Position numbers and translations under genes: made by a program
The notes under the pieces: generated by a model
Databases searched by the model: none
What the model was told of the DNA's origin: nothing
What the model saw: only the letters and a program-made list of their open reading frames with translations
Shown: positions 11,061-21,331 of the stretch, in pieces
How the letters are laid out: each line of letters starts with the position of its first letter
Position numbering within the stretch: the first letter of the stretch is position 1
Source: Antilocapra americana
Taxonomy: Eukaryota > Chordata > Mammalia > Artiodactyla > Antilocapridae
DNA: 64,000 nt
Direction of reading: 5' to 3'
Assembly (NCBI GenBank): GCA_007570785.1
Contig: ML660201.1
Span: forward strand, 35,053,405-35,117,404

Positions 11061-14000
11061 ATCAGTTCAGTTCAGTCACTCAGTCGTGTCTGACTCTGTG
11101 ACTTCATGAGCTGCAGCACGTCAGGCCTCCTTATCCAACACCAACTCCCGGAGCCCACCCAAACCCATGTCCATTGAGTTGGTGATGCCATCCAACCATC
11201 TCATCCTCTGACATGCCCTTCTCCTCCTGCCCTCAATCTTTCCCAGCATCAGGGTCTTTTCCAATGAGTCAACCCTTTGCTTCAGGTGGCCAAAGAATTG
11301 CACTTTCAGCTTCAACATCAGTCCTTACAATGAACACTCAGGACTGATCTCCTTTAGGATGGACTGGATGGATCTCCTTGCAGTACAAAGGACTCTCGAA
11401 AGTCTTCTCCAACACCACAGTTCAAAAGCATCTGTTCTATGGCACTTAGCTCTCTTTATAGTCCAACTCTCACATCTATACATGACCAAAGAAAAAAGCA
11501 TAGCCTTGACTAGATGTACCTTTGTGAGCAAAGTAATGTCTCTGCTTTTTAATATGCTGTCTAGGTTGGTCATAATTTTCCTTGCAAGAAGTAAGCATCT
11601 TTTAATTTCATGGCTGCAATCACAATCTTCAGTAATTTTGGAGCCCAGGAAAATAAAGTCAGCTACTGTTTCCACTGTTTCCCCATCTATGTGCCATGAA
11701 GTAATGGGACCAGATACCATGATCTTAGTTTTCTGAATGTTGAGCTTTAAGCCAACTTTTTCACTCTCCTCTTTCACTTTCATCAGAGGCTCTTTAGTTC
11801 TTCTTCACTTTCTGCCATAAGGGTGGTGTTGTCTGCATATCTGAGGTTATTGATATTTTCCCCAGCAATCTTGATTCCAGCTGGTGCCTCCCCCAGCCCA
11901 GCATTTCTCATGATGTACTCTGCATATAAGTTACATAAGCAGGATGACAATATACAGCCTTGACATACTGTTTTTCCTATTTGGAATCAGTCTGTTGTTC
12001 CATGTCCAGTTCTAACTGTTGCTTCCTGACCTGCATACAGGTTTCTCAAGAGACAGGTCAGGTGGTCTGGTATTCCCATCTCTTTCAGAATTTTCCACAG
12101 TTTATTGTGATCCACACAGTCAAAGGCTTTGGCATAGTCAATAAAGCAGAAATGATTGTTTTCCTGGAACTCTCTTGCTTTTTCAATAATCCACTGAATG
12201 CTGGCAATTTGATCTCTGGTTCCTCTGCCTTTTCTAAAACCAGCATGAACATCTGGAAGTTCACAGTTCAAGTATTGCTGAAGCCTGGCTTGGAGAATTT
12301 TGAGCATTACTTTTTAGCATGTGAGATGAGTGCAACTGTGTGGTAGTTTGAGCATTCTTTGGCATTGCCTTTCTTTGGGACTGGAATGAAAACTGACCTT
12401 TTCCAGTCCTGTAGCCACTGCTGAGTTTTCTGAATTTGCTGACATATTGAGTGCAGCACTCTCACAGCATCATCTTTCAGGATTTGAAATAGCTCAACAG
12501 GAATTCCATCACGTCCACTAACTTTGTTTGTAGTGATGCTTCCTAAGGCCCACTTGACTTCACATTCCAGGATGTCTGCCTCTAGGTGAGTGTGAGTGAT
12601 CATACCATCATGATTATCTGGGTCATAGAGATCTTTTTTGTACAGTTCTTCTGTGTATTCTTGCCACCTCTTCTTAATATCTTCTGCTTCTGTTAGGTCC
12701 ATACAATTTCTGTCCTTTATTGAGCCCATCTTCGCATGAAATGTTCCCTTGGTATCTCTAATTTTCTTGAAGAGATCTCTAGCCTTTCCCATTGTATCAT
12801 TTTCCTCTATTTCCTTGCAATGATGGCTGAGGAAGGATTTCTTATCTCTCCTTGCTATTCTTTGGAACTCTGCATTCAGATGGGTATATCTTTCCTTTTC
12901 TTCTTTGCTTTTCACTTTCCATGTTTTCACAGCGATTTCTAAGGCCTCCTCAGACAGCCATTGTGCTTTTTTGCATTTCTTTTTCTTGCAGATGGTCTTG
13001 ATTCCTATCTCCTGTACAGTGTCACGAACCTCCATCCATAGTTCATCAAGCACTCTATCAGATCTAGTCCCTTAAATCTATTTCTGACTTCCACTGTATA
13101 AGGGATTTGATTTAGGTCATACCTGAATGGTCTAGTGGTTTTCCCCACTTTCTTCAACTTCAGTCTGAATTTGGCAATAAGGAGGTCACGATCTGAGCCA
13201 CAGTCAGCTCCTGGTCTTGTTTTTGCTGACTGTATAGAGCTTCTCCATCTTTGGCTGCAAAGAATATAGTCAATCTGATTTTGGTGTTGGCCAACTGGTG
13301 ATGTCCACGTGTAGAGTCTTCTCTTGTGTTGTTGGAGGAGAGTGTTTACTATGACCAGTGTGTTCTCTTGGCAAAACTCTAGTAGCCTTTGCCCTGCTTC
13401 ATTCTGTACTCCAAGGCCAAATTTGCCTGTTACTCCAGGTGTTTCTTGACTTACTACTTGGCATTCCAGTCCCCTATAATGAATAGGACATCTTTTGAGG
13501 GTGTTAGTTCTAGAAGGTCTTGTAGGTCTTCATAGAACCATTCAACTTTACCTTCCTCAGCGTTACTGGTTGGGACATAGACTTGGATTACCATGATATT
13601 GAATGATTTTCCTTGAAAACAAACAGAGATCATTCTGTCGTTTTTGAGACTGCATCCAAGTACTGCATTTCAGACTTTTTTTTGACTGTGATGGCTACTC
13701 CATTTCTTCTAAGGGACTCCTGCCCATAGTCGTAGATATAATGGTCATCTCAGTTAAATTCACTCATTCCAGTCCATCTTAGTTTGCTGACTCCTAGAAT
13801 GTCGATGTTCACTCTTGCCATCTCCTGTTTGACCACTTCCAGTTTGCCTTGATTCATAGACCTAACATTCCAGGTTCCTGTGCAATATTGCTCTTTACAG
13901 CATCGAACCTTGCTTCTGTCACCAGTCCCATCCACAACTGGGTGTTGTTTTTGCTTTGGCTCCATCCCTTCATTCTTTCTGGAGTTATTTTTCCATTGAT

Positions 14001-14443
14001 TTCCAGTAGCATATTGGGCACCTACCAACCTGGGGAGTTCATCTTTCAGTGTCCTATCTTTTTGCCTTTTCATACTGTTCATGGAATTCTCAAGGCAAGA
14101 ATACTGAAGTGGTTTGCCATTCCCTTCTCCAGGGGACCACATTCTGTCAGACCTCTCCACCATGACCCGCCCATCTTGGGTGGCCCCACACTGCATGGCT
14201 TAGTTTCATTGAGTTAGACAAGGCTGTGGTCCATGTGATGAGACTGGCTAGTTGTCTTGATTGTGGTTTCAGTCTGTCTGCCCTCTGATGCCCTCTCTCA
14301 GCGCCTACCATCTTACTTGGGTTTCTCTTACCTTCACCTTGGGGTATCTCGTCACGGCTGCTCCAGCAAAGCAAAGCTGCTGCTCCTTACCTTGGACGTG
14401 GGGTAGCTCCTTTCAGCCGCCGACCCTGGCCTTGGACCTTTAG
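11061..14443 (-). mobile_element. BovB (RTE-type) LINE, near full length, inactive
   Basis: About 3.38 kb on the minus strand. The reading frame is broken into pieces. An endonuclease start (GTWNVRSMNQGKLEVVKQEM) lies in the piece at 13750-14196. A reverse transcriptase N-terminal part (GRDGIPVELFQ, KRSVFIPVPKKGN) is at 12307-13053. A motif-A segment (FIDYAKAFDCVDH) is at 11987-12307. The thumb and C-terminal part (SGPITSWHIDGETVETVADF, then VMYRCESWTIK) is at 11325-11783, followed by the tail at 11121-11318. The second catalytic motif reads YADN instead of the usual YADD (codon at 11828-11830). The copy cannot make a working enzyme. BovB entered ruminants by horizontal transfer, which supports the taxonomic call. 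Confidence 0.95.
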
Positions 14444-15020
14444 AAATAAGATTGGGTTGTTTGAGGGTTTTTTTCTGGCATGAAACATTTAAGTGAACCT
14501 TGAGAAATGAGTAACTTTCTATGAGTCACCAGCTTTCTGGGTATCCCCCTAATAAAGCGCATGCTTATCTCAATTCCTTCTTAACTCAGTTTATTCTCAT
14601 CTAAGGAAACCCAGAGCTATAGAAACCATATAATGCTGTCACACAAGCAGAAGCTGAGAGGAAGCCAGAGAAAGAATGCATATGGAGAAAAGTGCGGTCA
14701 TTGTGCCCTTGCTGATTTTTTTTCCAAGAGCCTCTTAGTTTCCATTCACATATTGTACTTTGTAAACAAATTAAGGGAGGTAACTAGTAGGAAAGGTATT
14801 GCATTCTCTGCCCTTCAGTTGTTTCAGAGTTGACTGTGTGTGTTATACACCATGTCATTCCAAGGAGCCTCGAGGGACACCTGACCTAGTTGAGCAGTCG
14901 TGCCTTTAATAAAACTGCCAAAATAAGTTATGAAATTTCTTACACAACTGTGAGATTCCCTCAAAGGCATGCTGAAGGTTACTTAAATTTTAATATTTAG
15001 AGCATCACATAGATGGTAGT
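14444..15020. other. Unassigned intronic stretch
   Basis: No coding or repeat identity that I can defend. A TATAATGCTG-like motif near 14629 has no supporting context. Confidence 0.4.
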
Positions 15021-15291
15021 GACCAGCCTGCTGTGTGGCATGATAAAGATGATCCTGGTATGATGACCACAGGGCTGGCAATGAGGAGGAGAAGGAGGAG
15101 CATGGTACCTGTCATTTCGTGCACTTTGCACGTGCCAGAGACAAAGATGTAGTGTCATATGTGAATTCCATTTAATCATTACAACAATCACAATGAAGAT
15201 ACTAAGAGTGTGCCTACTTTGCAAAGAAACTCATGCTTAGAAACGCCAGTCTGTTTTCTCAAGACCACATAGCTCCTGGGCAGTGGGTCTA
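15021..15291 (+). repeat. Decayed MIR-like sequence running into the gap
   Basis: 'tccatttaatcattacaaca', 'gcaaagaaactcatgcttag' and 'aagaccacatagctcctggg' keep the MIR order. The 3' end is lost in the run of Ns. Confidence 0.5.
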
Positions 15292-15691
15292 NNNNNNNNN
15301 NNNNNNNNNNNNNNNNNNNNNNNNNNNNNNNNNNNNNNNNNNNNNNNNNNNNNNNNNNNNNNNNNNNNNNNNNNNNNNNNNNNNNNNNNNNNNNNNNNNN
15401 NNNNNNNNNNNNNNNNNNNNNNNNNNNNNNNNNNNNNNNNNNNNNNNNNNNNNNNNNNNNNNNNNNNNNNNNNNNNNNNNNNNNNNNNNNNNNNNNNNNN
15501 NNNNNNNNNNNNNNNNNNNNNNNNNNNNNNNNNNNNNNNNNNNNNNNNNNNNNNNNNNNNNNNNNNNNNNNNNNNNNNNNNNNNNNNNNNNNNNNNNNNN
15601 NNNNNNNNNNNNNNNNNNNNNNNNNNNNNNNNNNNNNNNNNNNNNNNNNNNNNNNNNNNNNNNNNNNNNNNNNNNNNNNNNNNNNNNNNNN
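15292..15691. other. Assembly gap, exactly 400 N
   Basis: A run of N. The second gap in the window is also exactly 400, so this is a placeholder and the real length is unknown. The right flank is inside an L1. Confidence 0.99.
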
Positions 15692-15936
15692 TGGACTCTG
15701 TGAATGAGGGAAAGGGTGGGATGATATGGGAGAATGGCATTGAAACATGTTAATTATCATATGTCTAATCAATCGCCAGCCCAGGATTGATTCTCGGGGC
15801 TGGTGCATGGAGATTTCCTGGGGCGGGGAGGGAGGGGGGAGGGAGGGGTTTCTGGAAGGGGAGCATATGTAAACCCATGGTGATATCATGGCATTGTATG
15901 GCAAAAACAATAAAAGGGAGAAAAAAAAACTGGAAA
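15692..15936 (+). mobile_element. Young artiodactyl L1 3' end
   Basis: Ends with 'ggcattgtatggcaaaaaca', an AATAAA signal at 15909 and an A-run. The 5' side is cut by the gap. It is closely similar (roughly 95% by eye) to the inverted copy at 53670-53913. A G-rich tract lies at 15820-15848. Confidence 0.88.
15820..15848 (+). other. G-quadruplex-type G-run cluster in L1 3' UTR
   Basis: Six runs of three or more G separated by single bases (gggg c gggg a ggg a gggggg a ggg a gggg). G-rich tracts in L1 3' UTRs are a known family feature. Confidence 0.75.
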
Positions 15937-16039
15937 TGATGCATTAGAAAGATCCTTAGATCCATATGGAAATTGGGCGTCACTTTTTTTTTTTTGGCAG
16001 CACCTTTTTTTTTTTTTGGTCGGGGGGTTTTGCAAAACT

Positions 16040-16089
16040 AGAAAAATATTTGATAGATGGATAATCATCATCAACAGTGAATAAACTAT
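16040..16089 (+). repeat. Left arm of a 50-bp inverted repeat
   Basis: From AGAAAAATATTTGATAGATG to GTGAATAAACTAT. The reverse complement recurs at 16541-16590 with only 2 mismatches in 50. No transposon family is recognised. Confidence 0.9.
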
Positions 16090-16540
16090 GGGGAGATCAA
16101 GTTAACCATATTTCAGCTCTTCTCACCAATTATGCAGTGATTTGTGTTGAAATCCACCCAGTGCATAGCTGTCTTTTCTTATGTCAATCTGTTGTTCTGC
16201 AAGTGCATTTTTATCTATTTTTTAATTTGTTTAAAACTCACTAAAACTCTAAGTTCAAAACTTCTGAATGCTGATTAACCAGGCTTATAAAATTTTTTCC
16301 ATTGTTTTAGAGATTTTTAAGATATATCAGCATATGGATATGTCTTAACATAACACAATAAATGAATCATTTCTGAAAACATTTGCTTCAAATTGCTCTT
16401 TCCATAACACCAGGTTTGTTTGTTTTGTTTTTTTAAAGAGTTTGTCTCTATGTCTATGATGCTTGGTGTTTTTCTGTCTTGCTAATTGTGATGACTTCAA
16501 GCCATCATTAGCTAACATCTCAAGATAGTCTGCATGGGAC

Positions 16541-16590
16541 ATAGTTCATTCACTGTTAATGATGATTATCCATCTATCAAATATTTTTCT
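16541..16590 (-). repeat. Right arm of a 50-bp inverted repeat
   Basis: From ATAGTTCATTCACTGTTAAT to CAAATATTTTTCT, complementary to 16040-16089. The spacer is 451 bp. The sequences beyond and inside the arms do not match each other. Confidence 0.9.
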
Positions 16591-17035
16591 CATAACTTGG
16601 CACTGGGGAGGGCTGCCCTCTTGATAGATTTGAAGAGCTCAAGAAAGGAAGTTTTGATTCAACCATTTCCTTACTCATTTGTGCTGATTCTGTGTTCATT
16701 AACATGACCACCTTAGGTAGGGAAGGGAAGTGAAAAGCTGATGAGTCTTTAATGGTAACACAGTGAGTTCTTTTTCTGGATTCTTTCAGTTTGGGGAAAG
16801 GTTAGATATCTTACCATACACGAGTTGAGTGAACACTGCAGTTCTATAAAAAGGCTATTCCAGTTTTTAAAATTATTCAAAGTACAGTACAAGCAAGTAA
16901 AGCTTACGGTATTAGGAGATCGAGACTCAGCATTGTTATGGGGGGGAAGTTAAATTGCTCTAAAGAGCCCTGGTCACTAACATTCCCTGCTCCTGCCCCT
17001 TTTATCACTACCATCCGAATTCAGTCACTCATGTA
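16591..17035. other. Unassigned intronic stretch
   Basis: Mixed-composition sequence with no recognised repeat or coding signal. Confidence 0.4.
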
Positions 17036-17960
17036 CTTTGAGAAAAACTATTTGTCAGTTATGGGAATATCAAACGTTTCTAAGTAAGTAGAGGTTAGTG
17101 TCACGAGCCCTCATGTATCCACCCTTCAACCTATGAACTGTCACTTCATAGTCAGTTGTTTCCTCTACATTCCCCTTGTCTCCTTACTGAATTATGAGGA
17201 TGTGAATCCCAGACATAATATCATTATATCCGTAAATATTTTAGTATGAATCTCCAAAATATAAGGAACTGTTTTTTTAAGCATAGCCCATGGTACCATC
17301 ATTATACTTGATAAGTTAACAGTACGCCTAATAACATCAAAATCCAACCAGTTTTCAAATTTCCCTGAGATACACTAATGTTTTTAGTTTGTTCACTCAA
17401 ATCAGATTCCAGATGAGGTCCATATATTGTAATTGCTTGTTATGACACTTCTGGTTTTTTTAATCTACAGATTTTCCTCTCTCCCTATTTTAAAGTTAAA
17501 ATAATGTTTCATCATTATCTTTCCTTGCAGATTTTTTTTTGTTGATTTTATCAGGTCATTTGTCTTGAACAGTTTCCCATGGTCTGGAATTTGTTGATTG
17601 CACCTCTTTTAAATTTTTTAACTTGATCGTCTGCAACTCTGATAAATTGGCAATAGGATATAGTGGTGGATTGTCACATTAAGATTTGATTGTTTTACAA
17701 GAATACCTCAAAGGCAGTATTTGAATTTCTATCAGTAGTCACATAATGACTAGTTCTCTTCCTTTTGGAATCTTAATAACCCTTGATGACAATTACCTAG
17801 GTTCATTATTTTGGGGGGTTGTGACAGGTGGTACTCTTTCTTTTTTTCACATATTAGCTGGAAGAAGTCTGTAAAGACAAAGTTTCTTTTATCAGTTGTT
17901 GTATACTCTGAGGTACAGATCACACAAGAAAGGCAAAAAAAAAAAATGCTTGCTAGTTTA
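17036..17960 (-). repeat. Old L1 (L1ME/L1MC-like) 3' region, antisense
   Basis: 'aatcccagacataatatcat', 'taaatattttagtatgaatc', 'aggtccatatattgtaattg' and 'ttgtcacattaagatttgat' follow the reversed 3' UTR of an old L1. Confidence 0.7.
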
Positions 17961-18299
17961 TCCTATTAAAATAAAAGATTGGTTCCTTACCATTCGTGGA
18001 AGAGAATCAGTATGGGTCTTGTTCTGTTGTGCTTGAGTACTGTTATGATTTGAACATACTTGACATTCTAGGTAGTCATTATTTTTACTGATTCTCAAAT
18101 CATCTCTGGCTAGTGAGAGCCTCCTCTAATTGGTTCCTGAATCCTTGTAACAAGATTCCAGCAGTCTTTTATAGCTCCCTTAAATTTATAGTAAGATAGG
18201 GATCATCATGTACCTTACCTGCCTCAGAGAGGGAATCAGCAGAGGACTGCTGGTCAGTTTCATGGGAAATGGTATTCAGAGATTGCAATCTGGAAACCA

Positions 18300-18595
18300 T
18301 TTTCATTTTAAACTTTGGTTTATCTTCTATTTTTTAATTATAAATGTGTGTGTGTGTCTCTACTTTTCTCTTAGATAAATAATATCATACTATCCTCACA
18401 TTTCTCTGCCTGTTTTTTTTTCCTGTTAACAATACATACTGGAGGATATTCCATATCAGTATCTAAAACTATTCTCCACTCCTTTCTTACAATTATACAC
18501 TTCTTCACTGCATGTGATACAGTAGTATTTTCAATCAGTCCTCGGTAGTGGGCCTTTGCTCTTTTAAGTAATACTTTAATTAATGGCATTGCTTT
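18300..18595 (-). repeat. Probable old L1 fragment, antisense
   Basis: AT-rich, with L1M-like wording ('ggatattccatatcagtatc'). It includes a short (TG)n at 18347. Low specificity. Confidence 0.35.
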
Positions 18596-18609
18596 TTAAA
18601 AACTTGTTG

Positions 18610-18812
18610 TGGGCTTCTCTAGTGCTCAGATGGTTAAGACACTTATACTTGGTTGTGTCCTACTCTTTGTGACTCCACGAAATGCAGCCCACCAGGCTGT
18701 AGATTTTTCCTCTGTCCGTAGAATTTTCCAGGCAAAAATACTGAAGTGGGTTGTCATTTCCTACTCCAGGGGACCTTTCTGACCCAGGGATCGAACTTGC
18801 CGTCTGCCCCCT
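18610..18812 (-). repeat. Bov-tA/BOV-A2 SINE, composite-looking
   Basis: The first 30 bases read like the sense start of a Bov-tA ('gggcttctctagtgctcaga'). From 'ttggttgtgtcctactcttt' on it is an antisense BovA unit ending 'gacccagggatcgaactt'. Either two fused copies or an internal rearrangement. Confidence 0.75.
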
Positions 18813-19970
18813 ACACCCACATAGCATGTCCCAGCCCCCAGGAGTAGTTTCTTCCCCACTGCTGTCTTTTGTGCCCTCCTAGCAGAATTTACCTTGCTGT
18901 TTCCATTAGCCTTGTCCCACACTGCCCCTCTTTCTGTTTCCACTTCAGGATTCTCCGCTCCCCATACTGGGTGTCCAGTGTGTCATTTCCCGCTTATCGG
19001 AGGCCCATGAGGCTGACCCAACATTATCTGCTCTTTTCTGGGTTTCTATACCCAACTGCTTGTTCTTTGAAAGGAAGAGGATTGCGCAGAAATGACCTGT
19101 ATTTCTGAATGGAAGTATGTCAATGCATGCATGTCCTGACATACCCTCAAAGCGTTTCTTGCCTACAGATTCACTGCTCTTGTGCTTGGCGGCACCCAGC
19201 TCAGCTGCTGTGGGCCTCGTGCTTTTGTCTGCTGTGAGCCCTCGGGGCAGTGAACAGTACTCAGGGAGACTGTGGTGTCTACCCTGTCACAAGCCCCTTG
19301 TTACAGGTTATGTGAGTAAGGACGGGTGTGTTCCCTCCCCTGAGGCTGCCTGTCTCCAGTAGGTCCCATGCGCATTAGCAGCCAGCCATCCAGCAAAGCA
19401 AATGGAACCCTAGTAAGCATAAGTCCAACTTTTCCTCCTTATAAATTAGAAACTGAGTCCTGGAGAAAGAGAGAACAGGACTAACACTTACTTGGTAGCA
19501 CTGAACTGCCAAGTTCTGTGAGAAGTCTTTCCCTATTGTCAAAGTATATTTTTCAAAAAATCAAAAACATGACTCACATATAAATAAATACATAATGAGC
19601 ATTTACCAATGATTTATTTAACTATTTATTAAAAGGACCAGAAGGAAAGAAAACTAATTCAAAATGTATTAGAGAAGCGATTATATATTCAGCCAGCAAA
19701 GGGATGCTAATTTTTCTAAGTTCTATTCAGAATTGGTCAGTGTCAGTAATTCTGTAACTTTGGGGATGATCTCTTTCTACCAGACAAAAATCATTTGCAA
19801 CTTATTGGTATTCCGTAAGTTAAACTCTAGCTTCACAGAATCTGAGCTCTATTCAATAGAAACAAATAGGTCAAACAAACCTATGAGAATGTGGTGATGT
19901 CTGAGTAGGCTTGTTAGACATTGCTCTGCGTGATTAAAAAAAAAGGTGACACAGTCAAGTTGTAGCTTTA
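18813..19970. other. Unassigned intronic stretch, partly GC-rich
   Basis: Includes a GC-richer island at about 19110-19365 with an open frame; see findings. The rest is AT-rich without recognised elements. Confidence 0.4.
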
Positions 19971-20185
19971 TTTTCAAACTTTAGTTTGTTTTAATAAATT
20001 ATCTAATATAATCTCCAAAACCTAGAGTGTAAGTATCCCCATGTTAAGACAAGTTAGGTAAGATATGCACACTCATATAGCTCAATAGTGGTAGAGGAGG
20101 AAAAATCTTCATTCCCTACTTTGTGCTGTTTTATTTTTATTTTAATTTTTAAATTAAATTTTTCTATTAGAGTATAGACTTTGGG

Positions 20186-20383
20186 CTTCCCAGGTGGTGC
20201 AGTGATTAAGAATCTGCATGCAGTGCAGGAGATGCAAGTTCGATCCCTGGGTTAAAAAAGTCGCCTGGAGTAGGATATGGCAACCCACTTCAGTATTTTT
20301 GCCTGGAAATTTCTATGGACAGAGGAGCCTGGTGGGCTGCAGTTTGTGGAGTCACAAAATGTAGGACACACCCAAGTGTGCAT

Positions 20384-20386
<3 letters not shown>
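20186..20386 (+). repeat. Bov-tA SINE nested in L1
   Basis: From GGGCTTCCCAGGTGGTGCAG through CATGCAGTGCAGGAGATGCA to the 3' 'gtcacaaaatgtaggacaca', followed by a CA repeat that is probably the expanded tail. Confidence 0.92.

Positions 20387-20419
<33 letters not shown>
20387..20419 (+). repeat. (CA)n microsatellite at SINE tail
   Basis: Fifteen or more CA units directly after the Bov-tA. Confidence 0.95.
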
Positions 20420-20422
<3 letters not shown>

Positions 20423-20600
20423 TGATTTCCTGTGTACAGCAGAGTGGTTCAGTTACGTATATACAGTGTATCTATTCTTTTCCAGATTCTTTTCCCATAT
20501 ATAACAGAATATTAAGTTGAGTTCCCTCTGCTGTATAGTAGGTCCTTATTGTTTATCTATTTTATATATTAATCCTCAACTCCTAATTTATCCCTCCCCC

Positions 20601-20708
20601 AGGGACTTACCAAGTGGCTCAGTGGTGAAGAATCTGCCTACAGTGCAGGAGATGCAGGTCTGACTGAAAAAGAGTCGGACACAACTTAGTGACTAAACAA
20701 CAGAAACA
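20601..20708 (+). repeat. Bov-tA SINE with internal deletion
   Basis: 'gggacttaccaagtggctca' and 'cagtgcaggagatgcaggtc' jump directly to 'agagtcggacacaacttagt'. The middle of the SINE is missing. Confidence 0.85.
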
Positions 20709-21111
20709 GCTACCTTTCTGTGGCTTTTTAAAAACTGTATCCTGTTGTGTTTTAACATATGCCCATAGAGGCAGTGTTCTAAACACAGCATAAAAGCTTG
20801 CTGTTCCCCAGTCGCATTGATGAGGTTTCCAATTTTACATCGCAACTACCTTAAGAAAATAATTCTGGCTGAACTTTGGTATATTATCAAAGATAATCCA
20901 CATCTCTCTCAAAAAGCTATTAAAATATTCCTCCCTTTTCAACCATGTATCTGTGGGAGGCCAGATTTTCTTCTCATGCTTCAACCAAAACAGCATATCA
21001 CAACAGACTGACTGCAGAAACAGATATGAGAATCGGCTGTCTTCTGTTGATTTTTTTAAGGAGATTTTCAGTACTATATCCTGTTGCCAGTGATTTCACT
21101 GATTTTTGTTT

Positions 21112-21331
21112 TTGAAAAGTGAAAGTGTAAGGGGCTCAGTCATGTCCGACTCTTTGTGATTTCCATGGACTGTAGCCTTAGAAGCTCTGCTGTCCATGGA
21201 ATTTTTCAGGCAAGAATACTGGAGTGGGTAGCCATTCTCTTTTCCAGGGGATCTTCCCAACCTGAGTCTGTCACATTGCAGACCTGACTTTACCACCTTT
21301 TACCTCTTTACCACCTGAGCCACCAGGGAAA
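21112..21331 (-). repeat. BOV-A2/Bov-tA SINE, antisense
   Basis: From 'ctcagtcatgtccgactctt' to 'ctttaccacctgagccacca'. Confidence 0.92.

Larger units (their letters stand above)
20130..20600 (-). repeat. L1 3' fragment, antisense, split by a Bov-tA
   Basis: 'tctattagagtatag' before the SINE and 'gttgatttcctgtgtacagc', 'agttgagttccctctgctgt' after it belong to the same reversed L1 3' region, also seen at 43300 and 51905. Confidence 0.75.

Noticed and set aside
12307..13053. 248-codon minus-strand frame as a possible host gene
   Set aside because: It is the reverse transcriptase part of the BovB LINE.
15188..15910. Open frames of 150-240 codons across the first gap
   Set aside because: Most of their length is N, so the frame is artificial. 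The same holds for those at 27957-28626.
20387..20419. CA repeat as part of a CRISPR-like array
   Set aside because: Simple dinucleotide repeat at a SINE tail. No spacer structure, and the genome is mammalian.
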